A program made the translations under genes and the position numbers. This document shows positions 30,046 to 38,793 of a stretch of 64,000 nucleotides of DNA, in pieces. Source of the stretch: Marinobacter daepoensis DSM 16072 (GTDB lineage Bacteria > Pseudomonadota > Gammaproteobacteria > Pseudomonadales > Oleiphilaceae); the NCBI RefSeq assembly GCF_000421165.1, contig NZ_ATWI01000008.1, positions 877,385 through 941,384 on the forward strand. The letters run 5' to 3'. The notes beneath the pieces were generated by a model. The model had not been told where the DNA came from. It ran no database searches and was given only the letters and a program-made list of their open reading frames with translations. The stretch's first letter is position 1. Every line of letters starts with the position of its first letter.

Positions 30046-30881
30046 GTTATAGCATCGAAGACCTGAAGCTACTGATGGCGAGGCTCCGGAACCCGGACGA
30101 TGGCTGCCCCTGGGATACCCGGCAGACGTTTGAGAGCATTGTTCCGCATACCATCGAAGAAGCTTACGAGGTTGCTGACGCGATTGAGCAGAAGGACTAC
30201 CCGCACCTGAAAGATGAGTTAGGTGATCTGCTGTTTCAGGTGATTTTCTATGCGCGAATGGGGGAGGAGTCGGCCTACTTTAACTTCGACGACATTGTGG
30301 ATCACCTGGTCCGCAAGCTGATCCGGCGTCATCCTCACGTTTTTCCGGAAGGTACGCTGGAGAGCCGGGTCGATCCGGATCACCGGCCCAGTGAGGCCTG
30401 GATTAAAGAAAGCTGGGAGCGAATCAAAGCCGAAGAGCGGGCCGAAAATCCCGCACCCGATGCTGACGCGAGCCGTCTGGACGGGATCGCCCGAACGTTG
30501 CCGGCGATGGCCCGGGCAGAGAAACTGCAACGGCGCGCCGCCCGACACGGATTTGACTGGCCTGATATCGGGCCGGTGTTTGACAAGCTGCACGAAGAAA
30601 TTGATGAACTGAAGGAAGCCTGGCGGATGGCGGAGGCCGGGTCCGGAGACCTGGATGCTGTTGAAGATGAGCTGGGCGACCTGTTGTTTGTCTGCGTGAA
30701 TCTGGCACGTTTCCTGAAGGTGAATCCGGAGCAGGCCCTGAAGAGGACGAATCACAAGTTTGATGCCCGGTTCCGTGCGATCGAACGGGTGATGGCCAAA
30801 GAAGGGCGTAATCTGGATGAGGAGCCTCTCGAAGCGCTGGATGCCGTGTGGCAGAGCGTTAAAGGGGTGGAAAGAGAGTAG
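30042..30881 (+). CDS. mazG: Nucleoside triphosphate pyrophosphohydrolase MazG
   Basis: Hydrolyses nucleoside triphosphates to monophosphates and pyrophosphate, cleaning the nucleotide pool and, in E. coli, lowering (p)ppGpp effects. Two MazG repeats are visible: the first with CPWDTRQTFESIVPHTIEEA and metal-binding DELGDLLFQV, the second with EEIDELKEAW and DELGDLLFVCVN. The relA-mazG coupling (4-base overlap) matches other gammaproteobacteria. Length is 279 residues. Confidence 0.95.
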   Translation: MSYSIEDLKLLMARLRNPDDGCPWDTRQTFESIVPHTIEEAYEVADAIEQKDYPHLKDELGDLLFQVIFYARMGEESAYFNFDDIVDHLVRKLIRRHPHVFPEGTLESRVDPDHRPSEAWIKESWERIKAEERAENPAPDADASRLDGIARTLPAMARAEKLQRRAARHGFDWPDIGPVFDKLHEEIDELKEAWRMAEAGSGDLDAVEDELGDLLFVCVNLARFLKVNPEQALKRTNHKFDARFRAIERVMAKEGRNLDEEPLEALDAVWQSVKGVERE

Positions 30882-31029
30882 CGGGTTGGCGCCGACAACC
30901 GTCGCTGATAGGTACAATCCGTTACCAACTTTCCATCACCGGTGGGTGATTCTTCGTCTACACTTCCGAGAATGGTTGCACTAAAAAAGTGCATCGTGCC
31001 ATCAAACAAGATGCAGGAGTGAAGGCACC

Positions 31030-31374
31030 ATGAAGATCAAAGATCTGGTCAAACACTGGGACAAGCATGGTCGCGGCAGGCTGACCCGGGACGCGGCTTA
31101 CCTGTCGTTATCTGACCAGCATCATGAGCGTCTGCAGAAGCTTGCGGCGATGTACCCGATGAAGTCCACTCAGGATCTGATGCGTGATCTGATCTCTGCG
31201 TCCCTGGACGAGCTTGAAACCGGTTTCCCGTATGTGCAGGGGGACAAAGTGGTCGCCTACGATGAAGATGGTTTTGAAGTATACGAGGACAAGGGGCTGA
31301 CGCCTCAATTTGTCGCCCTGAGCCAGAAACACATCAAGCGCCTCAAGGCCCGGCAGCTCGAATCCGTTGCCTGA
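31030..31374 (+). CDS. Conserved small protein, ribbon-helix-helix-like, unknown function
   Basis: A 114-residue hydrophilic protein. Its N-terminal two thirds (DAAYLSLSDQHHERLQKLAA, then MYPMKSTQDLMRDLISASLDEL) has the spacing of a short strand followed by two helices, as in ribbon-helix-helix proteins; the C-terminal tail is acidic, then basic. The same pattern recurs in the convergent gene at 31438-31674, so the two are paralogues. Related proteins in Pseudomonas-like genomes have been labelled pilin-assembly or pili-tip components, but nothing in the sequence supports a pilus role. A hairpin TGCACT/AGTGCA (30977-30993) precedes it, and GGAG (31016-31019) sits about 10 bases before ATG 31030. 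Confidence 0.75.
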   Translation: MKIKDLVKHWDKHGRGRLTRDAAYLSLSDQHHERLQKLAAMYPMKSTQDLMRDLISASLDELETGFPYVQGDKVVAYDEDGFEVYEDKGLTPQFVALSQKHIKRLKARQLESVA

Positions 31375-31395
31375 TTTTCCATAGTCTTCGAATTC

Positions 31396-31436
31396 CCAAA
31401 CAGAAACGCCGGGCTTAGCCCGGCGTTTCTGTTTGG
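31396..31436. terminator. Perfect 19-bp hairpin, bidirectional terminator
   Basis: The arms 31396-31414 and 31418-31436 are perfectly complementary with a TTA loop. The GC-rich tip and A/T-containing base, placed in the 63-base gap between two convergent genes, fit a bidirectional terminator. Confidence 0.78.
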
Positions 31437-31437
31437 A

Positions 31438-31674
31438 TCAGGATTTCTTCTGCTCCGCGAGACGGTCTTTCAGTGGTGCCTGACTGATCAGGTCGTCCAG
31501 AGCGGCGGCGATCATGTCGTTGAGAATGTCCGTTTCGCTGCGGTCCGGGTAGAGTTCCGCCAACGCTGCAACCCGGGCCGCATCTTCCAGCGGCAGGCGC
31601 AGGTTGTACTCATGGCTCCGCTCCTGAGCCTGTTTTTCTTTTTCCCAAAGTCCGGGCAGTTCGGTCACTTTCAT
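31438..31674 (-). CDS. Small paralogue of the 31030 protein, unknown function
   Basis: A 78-residue protein. The start is ATG 31674 with AGGAG five bases upstream; a longer frame to 31707 lacks that signal. The segment YNLRLPLEDAARVAALAELY, then PDRSETDILNDMIAAALDDL, lines up with the protein at 31030-31374, sharing the Y-L-L, LA-YP, S-D, and D-I-A-LD-L positions. It lacks the C-terminal tail of its neighbour. A role as a DNA-binding or protein-binding ribbon-helix-helix partner is possible but not shown. Confidence 0.72.
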   Translation of the reverse strand: MKVTELPGLWEKEKQAQERSHEYNLRLPLEDAARVAALAELYPDRSETDILNDMIAAALDDLISQAPLKDRLAEQKKS

Positions 31675-31777
31675 ATCAGCTCCTGGGCGAAGTGGTTGAA
31701 TCGTCAATAGACTTCCTGCGCTGCTCCCTAGTATCGTAAGTTTAGAATGTTTCCGTCAATTCAGAAGGAACCCCACC

Positions 31778-34423
31778 GTGACTGAGCTGCATCCGGATCT
31801 TCGGGAAAACGTACGTTTACTGGGCGATTTACTGGGACAGAGCATACTCCGGTTTCCCGGGCAGGATTGCTATGATCGCATTGAGGAAATGCGTGCCGCC
31901 GCCAAGGCTGACCGCCGCCAGGAGAGCGGGTCGGGCCAGCGTCTGGTGAACCTGCTTGGCCAGCTCAGCGATGATGAGCTGTTGCCGGTTACCCGCGCGT
32001 TTAACCAGTTTCTCAATCTTGCCAATCTGGCGGAACAGTACCATGGCATTCGCCGGAAACAGGGGCATGCTTCCGATTTGATGGTGGAGTCTCTGGGAGA
32101 TGTGTTCGAGCGCCTGAAAGCCGGAGGTGTGAATCCGGAAGAGCTGCATCGGCGGGTCGCGGACTTACGCATCGAGTTTGTCCTGACCGCGCACCCAACG
32201 GAAGTGGCGCGGCGTACGTTGATACTCAAGTACGATGAAATGTCGGATTGCCTGTCCCGTCTGGACCACGACGACTTGCTTCCCGGTGAGCGGGATGACG
32301 CAGTTGACCGGCTGTCCCGGCTCATTGCCGAAGCCTGGCACACGGATGAAATTCGCCATGAGCGCCCGACTGCGGTTGATGAAGCCAAATGGGGGTTTGC
32401 GGTGATTGAGAACAGCCTCTGGCAGGCGCTGCCGCAGTTTCTGAGGAGCCTGGATTCGTCGCTGACTGAGGCGACGGGAAAGGGCTTGCCTTTGCGGGTA
32501 TCCCCCATCCGGGTAGCATCCTGGATGGGCGGCGACCGTGACGGTAACCCTAACGTCACGCACGCGGTTACCCGGGAAGTGTTTCTGCTGGGGCGCTGGA
32601 TGGCGGCAGACCTGTACCTGAGGGATATTCGCGCGTTGCGTGCCGAGCTGTCTATGTGGCAAGCCAGCGACGAACTCCGGGCACAGGTCGGGGATGTCAG
32701 AGAGCCATACCGCGAGGTGCTGGCGGATGTGAGGGACCGCCTGATAAGAACCCGGGAGTGGGCCGAAGCCAGCATCAAAGGGGACGTCGCAGACAGCGCC
32801 GGTATCCTGTTTGAGAATGATGACCTGACAGCACCACTGGAGCTGTGTTACCGGTCACTGGTTGATTGTGGTCTGGAGACCATTGCCAACGGGCCGTTGC
32901 TGGATACGATTCGGCGGGCCCACACGTTCGGCTTGCCCCTGATTCGGCTGGACATCCGTCAGGAAGCCGACCGGCACGCTGGGGCTGTTGCAGAAATGGT
33001 GAGCTATCTGGGGCTGGGGGACTATTTGTCCTGGTCGGAACCGGAGCGCCAGGCGTTTCTGGTTCGTGAGCTTCAGGGACGCCGGCCGCTGGTCCCCCGA
33101 AACTGGAATCCATCCGAGTCCGTGCGCGAAGTGTTGGCCACCTGTGAGGTGGTTGCCCGTCAGACGCCGGAAGCCTTGGGGTCTTATGTAATCTCGATGG
33201 CCAGCAATCCCTCGGATGTATTGAGTGTCATTCTGTTGTTGCGGGAAGCGGGCATGACGTTCCCCATGCGGGTGGTGCCGCTGTTTGAGACGCTGGACGA
33301 TCTCAAAGGGGCACCGGAGAGCATGGCCGCGTTGTACGAAGTGGACTGGTATCGGGAGTATTGCCAGGGCCGTCAGGAGGTCATGATCGGATACTCCGAT
33401 TCCTCCAAAGACGCAGGGCAGTTGATGGCGGCCTGGGCTCAGTATCAGGCACAGGAAAAACTGACGGAAGTGGCGGCCCGCTACGGGGTGCACCTGACCT
33501 TGTTCCACGGTCGAGGTGGCACCGTTGGCAGGGGCGGTGGCCCGGCCAACAGGGCGATTCTGTCGCAGCCGCCGGGTTCGGTGAACGGCAGCTTCCGGAT
33601 TACCGAGCAGGGCGAGATGATCCGTTTCAAGTTTGGGTTGCCGAGGCTGGCGGTCCAGAGTCTGACGCTGTACACCACGGCGGTGATCGAAGCCACACTG
33701 GCACCGCCTCCGGCACCAGAACCGTCCTGGCGTGAAGCCATGGATTGGCTGACTGAGCGGTCACTTCAGTCCTATCGGGATGTGGTTCGGGGGAATCCGG
33801 ATTTTGTGCCGTATTTTCGACAGGTGACCCCGGAAACGGCCCTTGGCAAGCTTGCCCTCGGAAGCCGGCCCGCCAGGCGCAAGCCTAGTGGTGGCGTAGA
33901 AAGCCTGAGGGCTATCCCCTGGATCTTTGCCTGGACTCAGATGCGCCTGATGCTGCCAAGCTGGTTGGGGAGCGATGTGGCGCTGGAGGAGGCTGCCAGG
34001 GCCAATCGTTTGCCGGAGTTGAGGGAAATGATGCAAGGCTGGCCATTTTTCCGAACCTACGTAGACATGCTTGAAATGGTGCTGGCCAAGGCGGATCTCC
34101 GGATTGCCAGCTACTATGAGCAAACTCTGGTTGAGGATGAGAACCTGCGGGCCTTGGGGCAGAAGCTTCGCGACCGGCTATCGGGGTGTATTGAACGGGT
34201 GCTGGAGCTCAAACAGCAGCAATCCCTGCTTGAGCAGGAGCCCGTTTTTGCTCACTCCATGAAAGTACGGAACCCATACACAGACCCGTTGCATTATCTT
34301 CAGGCCGAGCTGTTAAAACGGGATCGGGAAAGTGAGGGCTCGGGAGAGGTGCCAGACAGGGTTGAGCGAGCTCTGAAAGTGACCATGGCGGGCATTTCTG
34401 CGGGTATGCGTAATACCGGTTAA
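31778..34423 (+). CDS. ppc: Phosphoenolpyruvate carboxylase
   Basis: Anaplerotic enzyme converting PEP and bicarbonate to oxaloacetate. The start is GTG 31778 with AAGGA eight bases upstream. In 881 residues the catalytic His motif VLTAHPTEVARRT, GGDRDGNPNVT, GYSDSSKDAGQ and the glycine loop FHGRGGTVGRGGGP are intact, and the C terminus ends MRNTG as usual in the family. ppc close to adk and tsaB is also found in Pseudomonas. Confidence 0.97.
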   Translation: MTELHPDLRENVRLLGDLLGQSILRFPGQDCYDRIEEMRAAAKADRRQESGSGQRLVNLLGQLSDDELLPVTRAFNQFLNLANLAEQYHGIRRKQGHASDLMVESLGDVFERLKAGGVNPEELHRRVADLRIEFVLTAHPTEVARRTLILKYDEMSDCLSRLDHDDLLPGERDDAVDRLSRLIAEAWHTDEIRHERPTAVDEAKWGFAVIENSLWQALPQFLRSLDSSLTEATGKGLPLRVSPIRVASWMGGDRDGNPNVTHAVTREVFLLGRWMAADLYLRDIRALRAELSMWQASDELRAQVGDVREPYREVLADVRDRLIRTREWAEASIKGDVADSAGILFENDDLTAPLELCYRSLVDCGLETIANGPLLDTIRRAHTFGLPLIRLDIRQEADRHAGAVAEMVSYLGLGDYLSWSEPERQAFLVRELQGRRPLVPRNWNPSESVREVLATCEVVARQTPEALGSYVISMASNPSDVLSVILLLREAGMTFPMRVVPLFETLDDLKGAPESMAALYEVDWYREYCQGRQEVMIGYSDSSKDAGQLMAAWAQYQAQEKLTEVAARYGVHLTLFHGRGGTVGRGGGPANRAILSQPPGSVNGSFRITEQGEMIRFKFGLPRLAVQSLTLYTTAVIEATLAPPPAPEPSWREAMDWLTERSLQSYRDVVRGNPDFVPYFRQVTPETALGKLALGSRPARRKPSGGVESLRAIPWIFAWTQMRLMLPSWLGSDVALEEAARANRLPELREMMQGWPFFRTYVDMLEMVLAKADLRIASYYEQTLVEDENLRALGQKLRDRLSGCIERVLELKQQQSLLEQEPVFAHSMKVRNPYTDPLHYLQAELLKRDRESEGSGEVPDRVERALKVTMAGISAGMRNTG

Positions 34424-34437
34424 TATGCATAATATCG

Positions 34438-34457
34438 CCGGGGCGGGGCAGCCCCGG
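34438..34457 (+). terminator. GC-rich hairpin after ppc, possible attenuator
   Basis: CCGGGGC (34438-34444) and GCCCCGG (34451-34457) form a 7-bp stem with a 6-base loop, 15 bases after ppc. No T tract follows, and the next gene starts 28 bases later, so it is at best a weak terminator or processing site. Confidence 0.3.
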
Positions 34458-34484
34458 TCCCACAGAATCAAAGGAGTCATCCCG

Positions 34485-35855
34485 TTGGCATTGTCGGAGA
34501 GGCTATCGCGTTTTCTGGCCCGAAAGGGCATCACCTACCAGCACCTGGAAACGGAAGCCGTGGCCAACCTGGATGCGGCAGTACTGGCTTCGGGAAAACC
34601 TCAACACGACTTTATCCGTGCGACCCTGCTGATCGATATCAATGGGGTGGTCATGGCGGTCCATCGTTTCGACAGCACTCTGGATATGGACGCACTGCAC
34701 CAGTTTACCGATCGTCGCTTGCAGCCACTGACGGCGCGTCAGACCTCCCGGTTGTTTGCTGATTGCGACCCTGGCTTCGTGCCTCCCGTCGGAGCAGCCT
34801 GGGACCTTCCCGTTCTGATTGATGACGATGTGATTGCGGCGGACCGTGTGATTTTCTCGGGTGGAACGGATCACAGTCTGGTCGAGATGGACGGACGTGC
34901 TTTTCGTCTGGCTCAGGCCGGTGCCCGTAAGGGGCGGCTGGTTATCCGGGGGCAGGGCAGTGACGATCGGGATGCGGTGACACTGGACGATGTGGCCAAC
35001 AAACTGCAAAAGCTGTATCGGTTGCCGCCCATGCCAGCGCTGGCCCTGCGCATCCTGCGCCTGACAGCGAATACCGAAGCGACGGCGAAGGAACTGGCGG
35101 AACTGATTGAATTTGACCCCAGCATGACCGCACAGATCATGCGTTATGCCCGTTCGGCGCTGTTTAACTACCCGGGGCAGATCAACTCGGTTCAGGAAGC
35201 GGTTACCCGGGTGCTTGGCTTTGATCGGGTAGCGCACATTGCTCTGGGGATTGCGTCGGTCAAGGCGTTTGATGTGCCCCGGGCCGGGCGCCTGGGAATG
35301 GACAACTTCTGGCGTCACTCCCTGTATTGCGCGTTCCTGTGTCAGAATCTGGCCGCCTATTCTGGCCGGGACAAAGGCCTGGCCTATCTGTGCGGGTTGT
35401 TGCACAACTTCGGGTTGTTGCTGGTGGGGCATCTGTTCCCGTCGGAATTTGAAGAACTCAACACCCTGCGTGAGATCAACCCGGATGCGAGCATGCACTC
35501 ACTGGAGCAGGAAGTGTTTGGTCACAGCGAGCGGCAGGATATTCTGGCGGTGGGCCATGGCGCTATCGGCGGGATTCTGCACCGCTTGTGGCAACTCCCG
35601 GAGGCAGTGATCAAAGCAGCGGGTATGCACCAGCATATCGGCTACCAGGGCGAGGATGCAGACTACGTTCAACTGGTTCAACTGGCCAATGCGCTCCTGA
35701 AAGAGCGTGGTATTGGCGACGAATTCAATCAGGATGATATTTCCGCTCTGATGGAATCCCTGGGGCTCCGCGCCGATGTGCTGGATCAGGTTCAGGCCGA
35801 GATTGATCAGGTGGCCTCAGACCTCGACCTGCTTGCCTCTTCCCTCGCTTCCTGA
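34485..35855 (+). CDS. YbaK-like (aminoacyl-tRNA deacylase) domain fused to HDOD domain
   Basis: A 456-residue two-domain protein. The start I favour is TTG 34485, because GGAG lies eight bases upstream; the ATG at 34425 has no Shine-Dalgarno and begins within the ppc tail. Residues about 1-155 resemble the YbaK/ProX editing fold (LARKGITYQHLETEAV, VFSGGTDHSLVEM-type segment VIFSGGTDHSLVEMDG), though I cannot confirm its catalytic Lys. Residues about 175-390 are an HDOD domain (LPPMPALALRILRL, FDPSMTAQIMRYARS, LCGLLHNFGLLLVGHLF). Editing-domain/HDOD fusions are known by name in databases, but their role is unknown. Confidence 0.85.
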   Translation: MALSERLSRFLARKGITYQHLETEAVANLDAAVLASGKPQHDFIRATLLIDINGVVMAVHRFDSTLDMDALHQFTDRRLQPLTARQTSRLFADCDPGFVPPVGAAWDLPVLIDDDVIAADRVIFSGGTDHSLVEMDGRAFRLAQAGARKGRLVIRGQGSDDRDAVTLDDVANKLQKLYRLPPMPALALRILRLTANTEATAKELAELIEFDPSMTAQIMRYARSALFNYPGQINSVQEAVTRVLGFDRVAHIALGIASVKAFDVPRAGRLGMDNFWRHSLYCAFLCQNLAAYSGRDKGLAYLCGLLHNFGLLLVGHLFPSEFEELNTLREINPDASMHSLEQEVFGHSERQDILAVGHGAIGGILHRLWQLPEAVIKAAGMHQHIGYQGEDADYVQLVQLANALLKERGIGDEFNQDDISALMESLGLRADVLDQVQAEIDQVASDLDLLASSLAS

Positions 35856-35956
35856 AGACTCCGCGAGTGTCTCTGGTCCGTGATTCAGCGCCCGGATACT
35901 GGCAGGGTTTCTGATAATGATACAGAGGTCGACTTTCTCTGCCCGGGATGAGTTCG

Positions 35957-35962
35957 TATAAT
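35957..35962 (+). promoter_or_regulatory. Candidate -10 element for adk
   Basis: A perfect TATAAT lies 125 bases before the adk ATG. The -35 region 17-18 bases upstream is poor, so only the -10 is claimed. Confidence 0.4.
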
Positions 35963-35979
35963 GCGGCGTCGATTTCTGA

Positions 35980-36741
<762 letters not shown>

Positions 36742-36774
36742 TCGAAAACGGAGCGGCCCCGGAGGCGTAATTCT

Positions 36775-37476
36775 GTGAAACTTCTGGCACTGGATACTTC
36801 ATCCGAAGGTTGCTCCGCCGCTCTCTGGCTGAATGGCCAGGTAACGGAACGTTTTGAACTGGCCCCCAGAGGCCATACCCGCCTTCTGATGCCCATGGTC
36901 CGTGAGTTGCTCGCGGAGCAGGGGCTGGCGCCTTCAGACTTGGATGCACTGGCCTTTGCCAGAGGGCCTGGGTCCTTCACTGGTCTGCGTATTGCAACCG
37001 GGGTGGTTCAGGGCCTGGCCTGGGGGCTGGATATTCCGGTGGTACCCGTGTCCTCGCTGGCGGCTGTGGCTCTGTCGGCCATTGAAACCCATGCCCTGAA
37101 AGACGGTGACGGCATTGCCGTAGCGTTTGATGCCCGGATGGGCGAGGTCTACTGGGGCGTATTTCGTTGCGAATCAGGGTTGCCAGTCCTGCTTGGTGAT
37201 GAGCGGGTGTGTCCGCCAGAGGCCGTGTCCTTGCCTGTAAACGGCGACATGCCCTGGCATGCCGCAGGCCAGGGCTGGTCACTGAAGGCGCAGATGCCCA
37301 GCGAGCTTGTTGAACGAATGTCCGTGATTGATGACACGCTGGTGCCCTCTGCGGCGCAGGTCGTCCGTTTGGCGGAGCGGGGCATGGCAAATGGTCTTGC
37401 CGTAACCGCAGAGCAGGCCCAGCCTGTCTACATCCGGGACGAGGTTGCCTGGAAGAAATTACCCGGGCGGGCCTGA
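36775..37476 (+). CDS. tsaB: tRNA threonylcarbamoyladenosine biosynthesis protein TsaB
   Basis: Non-catalytic partner of TsaD in the complex that makes t6A37 of ANN-decoding tRNAs. The start is GTG 36775 with GGAGG nine bases upstream. ALDTSSEGCSAAL and GPGSFTGLRI are hallmark ASKHA-fold motifs of TsaB. The 233-residue length is normal. It is followed by a small hypothetical gene and rsmJ on the same strand. Confidence 0.94.
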   Translation: MKLLALDTSSEGCSAALWLNGQVTERFELAPRGHTRLLMPMVRELLAEQGLAPSDLDALAFARGPGSFTGLRIATGVVQGLAWGLDIPVVPVSSLAAVALSAIETHALKDGDGIAVAFDARMGEVYWGVFRCESGLPVLLGDERVCPPEAVSLPVNGDMPWHAAGQGWSLKAQMPSELVERMSVIDDTLVPSAAQVVRLAERGMANGLAVTAEQAQPVYIRDEVAWKKLPGRA

Positions 37477-37552
37477 ATCCGCCGGCTTTGCATTCCTCCG
37501 GAGATACTCCATAATGCCAGGAGACCCGATACTCTTACCTTGGTAGTGCCTT

Positions 37553-37939
37553 ATGATTGGCGGCATAAGTCCTTCAAATCCATCGCTGTACCCATCTGGC
37601 GGCAACGCTCAGGCCAGGGAGCGTTCGGATGTGTCGCGAGCGCCTGCCGCGGACCCTCAGGCTCTGGCTGCCGGTGAGGTGCGCCGCCCGCTGGGTGCTC
37701 CATTTCTGGATCGTGAAACGGTACCCGCTAATCCGACGTCGACTGGCGCAGGGGGTGAGGCGGACAACCGGCGTGTTGACGCTCGCCGTGCAGCTGAAGA
37801 CGCCCGTCTTGAACGCTTCCGTGCGGATGAATTACCACTGCCTACGGCACGGGCCCTGTCAGCTTTCGCCGGGGTTGCTGCAGCGGGTCAGGAATACGAA
37901 GGTAGCGCTGTTCTGACCGGGATTGATATTCTGGTCTGA
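37553..37939 (+). CDS. Hypothetical low-complexity protein between tsaB and rsmJ
   Basis: A 128-residue protein rich in Ala, Arg, Pro and Glu, with no transmembrane segment or signal peptide and a mostly disordered look up to about residue 95. The C-terminal 30 residues (ARALSAFAGVAAAGQ to TGIDILV) are more ordered and resemble a short conserved tail. Its stop overlaps the rsmJ ATG by one base, so the two are coupled. I do not recognise a family and assign no function. The start ATG 37553 lacks a clear Shine-Dalgarno. Confidence 0.65.
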   Translation: MIGGISPSNPSLYPSGGNAQARERSDVSRAPAADPQALAAGEVRRPLGAPFLDRETVPANPTSTGAGGEADNRRVDARRAAEDARLERFRADELPLPTARALSAFAGVAAAGQEYEGSAVLTGIDILV

Positions 37940-38775
37940 TGTCGTCATCTCCCTCTCATACCAAAACACATCCATGCTCTCACCTGGGCAAGAGTCTGGC
38001 CGTTGGTCACAGCCCGTTGGCGGAGCCGGGGGTGGCGCGTGCGCTGGCCAACGATCTGGGCCTTGACTGGCTAGGCGTGACCAACCCGAAACAGGTTCGG
38101 GATTATGGTCTGCTATTGTTCGTAGATGAGCGGGGTGTGGCCCTGCAGCAGACCGGCAAAGGGGCACCGGGCCCGGTCAGAGCTGAGTTTGTCAGTGGCA
38201 AGATGGGGTATCGACGTGAACACGGCGGTGGTGCCGGCCAGCTGGTTGCCCGGGCTGTCGGGTTGCACAAGACCCGGACCCCACTGCAGGTGCTGGATGC
38301 AACGGCGGGCCTGGGTCAGGACGCCTTCGTACTGGCCTCTCTGGGCTGCGAGGTGACGCTGTTCGAGCGTAACCCAGTGATACATGCCTTGCTGGCTGAT
38401 GGCCTTTATCGCGCCGCCATGAACGAAGCCTGTGCGCCCATTATTGCGAGAATGACGTTGCACGCCGGAAGCTCTGTGGACTGGATGGCTCAGGCGGGCC
38501 CCGGCGCGGTGGATGTGGTCTATCTGGACCCGATGTTTCCGCACCGGGACAAATCGGCCCTGGTAAAAAAGGAAATGCAGGTGTTCCGCCAGGTGGTTGG
38601 CGACGATGACGACGCTGGCAGCCTGCTGAAGACTGCTCTGACCTGCGCCCGTTACCGGGTTGTGGTCAAGCGGCCCCGCAAAGCCCCCGCGGTCGACGGG
38701 CCAGACCCTGCGACGCGGGTTGAAGGAAAAAGCAGCCGCTACGATATTTACCCGATCCGGGCACTGCCAGCCTGA
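37939..38775 (+). CDS. rsmJ: 16S rRNA (guanine-1516-N2)-methyltransferase RsmJ
   Basis: SAM-dependent enzyme that methylates G1516 of 16S rRNA. The SAM-binding motif I reads VLDATAGLGQDAFVLASLG, the next acidic motif is LFERNPVIHALLADGL, and the active-site segment VYLDPMFPHRDKSALVKKEM is diagnostic of the family. Length is 278 residues, slightly long at the N terminus. It ends 18 bases from the convergent plsB stop. Confidence 0.95.
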   Translation: MSSSPSHTKTHPCSHLGKSLAVGHSPLAEPGVARALANDLGLDWLGVTNPKQVRDYGLLLFVDERGVALQQTGKGAPGPVRAEFVSGKMGYRREHGGGAGQLVARAVGLHKTRTPLQVLDATAGLGQDAFVLASLGCEVTLFERNPVIHALLADGLYRAAMNEACAPIIARMTLHAGSSVDWMAQAGPGAVDVVYLDPMFPHRDKSALVKKEMQVFRQVVGDDDDAGSLLKTALTCARYRVVVKRPRKAPAVDGPDPATRVEGKSSRYDIYPIRALPA

Positions 38776-38793
38776 GCGGCTGGCCACCCGGTA

